DNA of 64,000 bases from an uncultured Desulfobacterales bacterium (GTDB lineage Bacteria; Desulfobacterota; Desulfobulbia; Desulfobulbales; Desulfocapsaceae): positions 105,212 through 169,211 of the forward strand of contig CALGIJ010000006.1 in assembly GCA_937915545.1 (NCBI GenBank), written 5' to 3'. The first letter of the stretch is position 1. Every line of letters begins with the position of its first letter. The position numbers were made by a program, and so were the translations under genes. The notes beneath the pieces are model-generated. The model was given only the letters and a program-made list of their open reading frames with translations, searched no databases and had not been told where the DNA came from. Shown here in pieces: positions 59,845 to 64,000 of this stretch.

Positions 59845-62800
59845 ATGTCCCCTTTGCCTCCGGACATCACCATGCTGCCCACCGAAAAAAATCGACTCAG
59901 TTCCCGTTTCAAGCTCTTTCACGAGCTGATGCAGGTCAAGGTGCAACGCATCCTGCTCATCGGCACCCCTTACGAGGCGTGGATCATGGAGGAGGACTGC
60001 CGCATCTCCGAGCAGATCGTCAACGAATACCGCGGCCTCAATCTCAGCCGGCCGCCGCGCCTCATCTGGGTGTCGTCGCTCGCCGAGGCCCTGGCGAACT
60101 ATCCGACCCTCGATTTCGATCTGGCCATCACCTTCTCACAGGCGGTGGACGAGGAGGCCTATGCCCTCGGGCGCAGCATCAAGGAGGCCATGCCGGGTAT
60201 CCGCGTGGTGCTCCTCACCTACCAGGAGGCCATGCCAGAAGCCTCCCCGGCCTGGCACGAACTGCGCAAGTGCCTCGACCTGGTGGTCTACTGGTCGGGG
60301 CAGGCGGAGATCCTCCTCGCCATCGTCAAAAACATCGAAGACCGCCAGAACGTAGCCGCCGACACTGCCACCGCCGGAGTGCGGGTCATCCTCCTCATCG
60401 AAGACTCGCCCCACGCGCTGTCGCTGATGCTGCCCATCCTCTACAAGGAACTGGTGGTGGAGGTGCAGTCGGTGATCGACGAGGGCCTCAACGAGGAGCA
60501 CCGCCTGCTGACCATGCGCACCCGCCCGAAGATCCTCCTCGCCCACTCCTACGAGAGGGCCCTGGCCCTCTACGAGCGCTACAAGCCCTTCATCCTCGGG
60601 GTGATTTCCGACATGCGCTACCCCCGCCAGCAGCGCCTCGACGCCACCGCCGGCCTGGCGCTGCTGCGCCATATCAAGGCCGATCGCTTCGACATCCCGC
60701 TGCTGCTGACCAGTTCGGAGAGCGCCAACGCGCGCCATGCCGAGCAGATCCCCGCGCTCTTCCTCGATAAAAACACCCCGTCGCTGCGTGAGAGCGTGCG
60801 CACCTTCCTCGTCGAGCACCTCGGCTACGGGCCGTTCGTCTTCCGCATGCCGGACGGGTCGGCCATCGACCGCGCCGGAAACCTCTACGCGCTCGAGAAG
60901 AAGCTGGCCACCATCCCCCAGGAGTCTTTCCTCCTGCACAGCCGCCACAACGACTTCTCGCGCTGGTTCTACACCCTGGCGGAAATCGAGCTTGCCTCCC
61001 GCGTGCGGCCGCTGCGCGACTCCGCCTTTGCCACCGTGGAGGCGCACCGCCGCAACCTCATCGACATCATCCGCGAGAAGCGCATCGCCCGACAGCGCGG
61101 CATCATCGTCAACTTCGACCGCGAGCGCTTCGACCCGGATACCAACTTCACCAAGATCGGCAAGGGGTCCCTTGGCGGCAAGGCCCGCGGGCTGGCCTTC
61201 TTCTCCGCCCTGCTGCACCATCATGAGGAAAAGCTGGCTCATTTCGACCGCCTCGACATCGTCGTACCGCAGACCCTCATCCTGACCACCGACGCCTTCG
61301 ACGACTTCATCGCCGACAACGGCCTGGCCAGCCTCGCCGCCCTCGACCTCGGCGACCACGACATCGAGCGGCGCTTTGCCAGGGCGGTCTTGCCGCCGCG
61401 CCTGCGCCAGCAGCTCGGCCACTACCTGCAGCAGGCCCGCTACCCCCTGGCGGTGCGCTCGTCCAGCCTCCTTGAGGACGCGCGCTTCCGCTCCTACGCC
61501 GGGCTCTACCACACCGCCATGGTGGCCAACGATCACCACAACCCGGCAGAGCGCCTGCGACAGCTCGAAAACGCCATCCGCCGTGTCTACGCCTCAACCT
61601 ATTTCCAGGCACCCAAAGCCTTCTCGCGCCGCGTCGGCAACCAGATCGAACAGGAGAAGATGGCAGTGATCATCCAGGAGGTGGTCGGCAGCCGTCATGG
61701 CGAGCGGTTCTACCCGGCCATCTCCGGCGTTGCCCAGTCGCTCAACTACTACCCCTTCGCGGCCATGCGGCCCGAGGACGGCGTGGCGAGCATCGCCATC
61801 GGCCTCGGCAAGGCGGTCATGGAGGGCGAGAAGACGCTGCGCTTCTCGCCGCGCCACCCGGAGATCCTGCCGCAGCGCAGCACCGTCGCCGACATCCTCG
61901 ACAATGCTCAGCAGCGCTTCTACGCCCTCGCCCTGAGCGAGGAAGTGAGGGGGGACGAGGGCGACACCCTATGCCAGCTGGACATCGCCGCGGCAGCTGA
62001 CGACCCGGCCGTGCAGTTCCTCCTCAGCAGCTTCGACCCCGTCGAGCAACGCATCCGCGATTGTTATCAGCCCCATGGCCTGGCGGTACCGACCTTCGCC
62101 GCTATCCTCAAATACCAGGCCTACCCCGTGGCCGAGGCCATCGCCCTGCTCCTCGACCTGGGCCAGAAGGGTCTCGGCTGCCCGGTGGAGATCGAGTTCG
62201 CCGTCGACCTCGGCCAGGCCCCCGCGGGCCGGGCCCGCCTCGCCGTTTTGCAGATCCGCCCGATGAGCGCCCGCGAGGAGATGCTCCAGGTGACCATTCC
62301 CCCGGCAGAGCGGGAACGGGCCTTCTGCCTATGCCATCAGGCCCTCGGCAACACCGACAACCGCACCATGACGGACCTCGTCCTTGTCAGGCCGGAGACC
62401 TTCGACCCGGCCAAAACGAGGGTAATCGCCGCCGAACTCGACGGCATCAACAGGAAACTGCTGGGAGAAGGGCGCAGGTATATCCTCGTCGGCCCGGGCC
62501 GCTGGGGCTCGGCCGACCCCTGGCTGGGGGTGCCGGTGACCTGGAAGGAGATCTGCGCGGTCGGCGCCATCGTCGAGACCACCCACCCGGCCATCCGCGC
62601 CGACCCCTCCCAGGGTTCGCACTTCTTTCACAACATCGCTTCGCTGGGCATCAACTACTTCAATGTCGGCGCCCACCGCGAAGACCGCTTTCTTCCCGAG
62701 ACATTGCAGTCGCTGACGGAGGTCACGGCAACCCCGCACACGGTACACCTGCGCGCCGCCGCGCCCCTGGTGCTGCGCGTCGACGGGCGCAGCCGCCTCG

Positions 62801-62847
62801 GAGTCATCTTCCTTGGCGAGGAGGCCCGGCCCCGGCACCCCTCGTGA
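59845..62847 (+). CDS. Receiver-like/PEP-synthase ATP-grasp fusion protein
   Basis: The roughly 1000-residue protein has two parts. The N-terminal 340 residues hold two receiver-like folds; the second is convincing, with VILLIEDSPHALS, a phospho-acceptor-like aspartate in GVISDMRYPR and LLLTSSESAN. From about 440 comes the ATP-binding domain of PEP synthase/PPDK (KIGKGSLGGKARGL, YPLAVRSSSLLEDA, QEKMAVIIQEVVG and the end VLQIRPMS). A C-terminal region with RYILVGPGRWGSADPWLG and DPSQGSHFFHNI follows. The phospho-histidine and PEP-binding barrel of true PEP synthase are absent. Such proteins are known but uncharacterised; a nucleotide-dependent signalling role is likely. The start is uncertain: ATG 59845 or 59872, both with weak ribosome binding sites. 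Confidence 0.8.
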   Translation: MSPLPPDITMLPTEKNRLSSRFKLFHELMQVKVQRILLIGTPYEAWIMEEDCRISEQIVNEYRGLNLSRPPRLIWVSSLAEALANYPTLDFDLAITFSQAVDEEAYALGRSIKEAMPGIRVVLLTYQEAMPEASPAWHELRKCLDLVVYWSGQAEILLAIVKNIEDRQNVAADTATAGVRVILLIEDSPHALSLMLPILYKELVVEVQSVIDEGLNEEHRLLTMRTRPKILLAHSYERALALYERYKPFILGVISDMRYPRQQRLDATAGLALLRHIKADRFDIPLLLTSSESANARHAEQIPALFLDKNTPSLRESVRTFLVEHLGYGPFVFRMPDGSAIDRAGNLYALEKKLATIPQESFLLHSRHNDFSRWFYTLAEIELASRVRPLRDSAFATVEAHRRNLIDIIREKRIARQRGIIVNFDRERFDPDTNFTKIGKGSLGGKARGLAFFSALLHHHEEKLAHFDRLDIVVPQTLILTTDAFDDFIADNGLASLAALDLGDHDIERRFARAVLPPRLRQQLGHYLQQARYPLAVRSSSLLEDARFRSYAGLYHTAMVANDHHNPAERLRQLENAIRRVYASTYFQAPKAFSRRVGNQIEQEKMAVIIQEVVGSRHGERFYPAISGVAQSLNYYPFAAMRPEDGVASIAIGLGKAVMEGEKTLRFSPRHPEILPQRSTVADILDNAQQRFYALALSEEVRGDEGDTLCQLDIAAAADDPAVQFLLSSFDPVEQRIRDCYQPHGLAVPTFAAILKYQAYPVAEAIALLLDLGQKGLGCPVEIEFAVDLGQAPAGRARLAVLQIRPMSAREEMLQVTIPPAERERAFCLCHQALGNTDNRTMTDLVLVRPETFDPAKTRVIAAELDGINRKLLGEGRRYILVGPGRWGSADPWLGVPVTWKEICAVGAIVETTHPAIRADPSQGSHFFHNIASLGINYFNVGAHREDRFLPETLQSLTEVTATPHTVHLRAAAPLVLRVDGRSRLGVIFLGEEARPRHPS

Positions 62848-62857
62848 GAGCCGGGGC
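62829..62857. terminator. Hairpin between convergent genes
   Basis: GCCCCGGC (62829-62836) pairs with GCCGGGGC (62850-62857) across the stop codon of the ATP-grasp gene, 15 bases before the end of gdhA. It has no U-tract on either strand. Confidence 0.45.
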
Positions 62858-62871
62858 GGGCGGGAAATGCC

Positions 62872-64000
62872 TCAGACGATGCCCTGGTCGAGCATCGAGT
62901 TGACCACCTTGACGAAGCCGGCGATATTGGCGCCGGCCACGTAGTTGCCGGGGTGACCGTAGTGCTCGGCGGTGTCCCGGCACATGCGGTGGATGTTCTG
63001 CATGATGCCCCGCAGGCGCTTGTCGACCTCCTCGCGCGGCCAGTTGAGGCGCATCGAGTTCTGTGACATCTCCAGCCCCGAGACCGACACCCCGCCGGCG
63101 TTGGCGGCTTTGCCCGGCCCGTAGAGGAGCTTGTGGTCGAGGAAGATGTTGACCCCCTCGGGGGTGGTCGGCATGTTGGCGCCTTCGGCCACCGCCACCA
63201 CCCCGTTGTCCACCAGATGCTGGGCATCCCTGTCGTTGATCTCGTTCTGGGTGGCGCAGGGGAAGGCGCAGTCGGCCTTGTGGTTCCACAGGGGGTTGTA
63301 GCCGAGGCTGGCGTCCACCGGGGTGTAGACCGCCTCGGGGAACTTCTCCACGTAGCCACTGACCCGGCCGCGGCGATAGTTCTTGAGTTCCTTGAGATAG
63401 ACGAGTTTTTCGCGGTCGAAACCCTGAGGGTCGAAGACGTATCCCGAGGAATCGGAGCAGGTCACCGGCTTGGCGCCGAGATCGAGGAGTTTTTCGAGGG
63501 TGAACTGGGCGACGTTGCCGGCTCCGGAGACCAGGCAGGTCTTGCCTTCCAGAGTCAGCCCGCGGGTGGCGAGCATCTCGGCGGCGAAGTAGACGCAGCC
63601 GTAGCCGGTGGCCTCGGGGCGGATCAGGCTGCCGCCCCAGTTAAGGCTCTTACCGGTGAGCACCCCGGTGAACTCCCGCGCCAGCTTCTTGTACATGCCG
63701 AAGAGATAGCCGATCTCACGGGCGCCGACGCCGATGTCTCCGGCCGGCACGTCGGTGTCGGCGCCGATATGGCGGAAGAGCTCGGCCATGAAGCTCTGGC
63801 AGAAGCGCATCACCTCGCCGTCCGACTTGCCCTTGGGGTCGAAGTCGGAACCGCCCTTGCCGCCACCCATGGGCAGGGAGGTCAGGGCGTTCTTGAAGAC
63901 CTGCTCGAAGGCGAGGAACTTGAGGATGGAGAGGTTGACCGAGGGGTGGAAGCGCAGGCCGCCCTTGTAGGGGCCGATGGCGCTGTTCATCTGGATGCGG
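62872..64000 (-). CDS. gdhA: Glutamate dehydrogenase, 5' end beyond the window
   Basis: The visible 376 residues cover most of a hexameric glutamate dehydrogenase of about 450 residues. It has the substrate/catalytic block GPYKGGLRFHPSVN, the signature PMGGGKGGSDFDPKGK with the catalytic lysine, TGKSLNWGGSLIRPEATGYG, and the dinucleotide motif VSGAGNVAQFTLEKL. The C-terminal AGGVSVSGLEMSQNS follows. The sequence style is that of the NADP-dependent bacterial form. It makes glutamate from 2-oxoglutarate and ammonia, so it would assimilate ammonia released by the aspartase and alanine dehydrogenase encoded in this window. The start codon lies beyond 64000. Confidence 0.95.
   Translation of the reverse strand, partial: RIQMNSAIGPYKGGLRFHPSVNLSILKFLAFEQVFKNALTSLPMGGGKGGSDFDPKGKSDGEVMRFCQSFMAELFRHIGADTDVPAGDIGVGAREIGYLFGMYKKLAREFTGVLTGKSLNWGGSLIRPEATGYGCVYFAAEMLATRGLTLEGKTCLVSGAGNVAQFTLEKLLDLGAKPVTCSDSSGYVFDPQGFDREKLVYLKELKNYRRGRVSGYVEKFPEAVYTPVDASLGYNPLWNHKADCAFPCATQNEINDRDAQHLVDNGVVAVAEGANMPTTPEGVNIFLDHKLLYGPGKAANAGGVSVSGLEMSQNSMRLNWPREEVDKRLRGIMQNIHRMCRDTAEHYGHPGNYVAGANIAGFVKVVNSMLDQGIV

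Overview
The window is GC-rich and gene-dense. It looks like chromosomal DNA from an anaerobic, respiring Gram-negative bacterium. The gene set suggests a Desulfobacterota lineage (Desulfuromonas- or Desulfobulbus-like): TRAP transport, two sigma-54 activators with matching -24/-12 promoters, Na+-NQR, a polysulfide/thiosulfate-reductase-type molybdoenzyme, a proton-translocating transhydrogenase and a fused acetyl-CoA carboxyltransferase. The lineage is inferred from gene content only. No rRNA, tRNA or CRISPR array was recognised.

Left part (1-27.5 kb). A partial HerA-like ATPase, an SDR dehydrogenase, a DUF2156 protein and a cupin precede a 1185-residue CheR-PAS-PAS-kinase-receiver protein. 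Then come a dctPQM TRAP operon behind a palindrome-rich leader, a GspE/PilB-like ATPase with an HDOD protein, accC with a fused accA-accD gene, corC-lnt, prfB with its programmed +1 frameshift, ald with an Lrp regulator, an EamA transporter, and a Cpx-like two-component pair. The Cpx-like pair faces a four-EF-hand protein across a region full of GTAAA motifs.

Middle part (27.5-47 kb, mostly minus strand). A likely operon runs HEAT-like protein, pntAA, pntAB, pntB, aspA. It has a strong sigma-54 promoter, three upstream copies of a 14-bp palindrome and an adjacent sigma-54 activator. PntB carries two tandem NADP-binding (dIII) domains. Next are a thiamine salvage and pyrimidine-uptake operon (thiM-thiE-thiD plus ABC genes) under a TPP riboswitch, and a complete nqrABCDEF operon.

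Right part (47-64 kb). A PAS-type sigma-54 activator sits before a consensus -24/-12 promoter. This promoter drives a Tat-exported molybdoenzyme, an Fe-S subunit, an NrfD-type membrane anchor, a triple-rhodanese lipoprotein and a small exported cytochrome-like protein that lacks a heme motif. An integron-type integrase follows, with a candidate attI-like site but no attC array. It is divergent from a two-gene module: a zinc phospholipase C-like protein, and a fusion of a papain-like peptidase with a GHSAG alpha/beta hydrolase. This module is the best candidate for an undescribed system. A receiver/PEP-synthase ATP-grasp fusion and a 5'-truncated glutamate dehydrogenase close the window.
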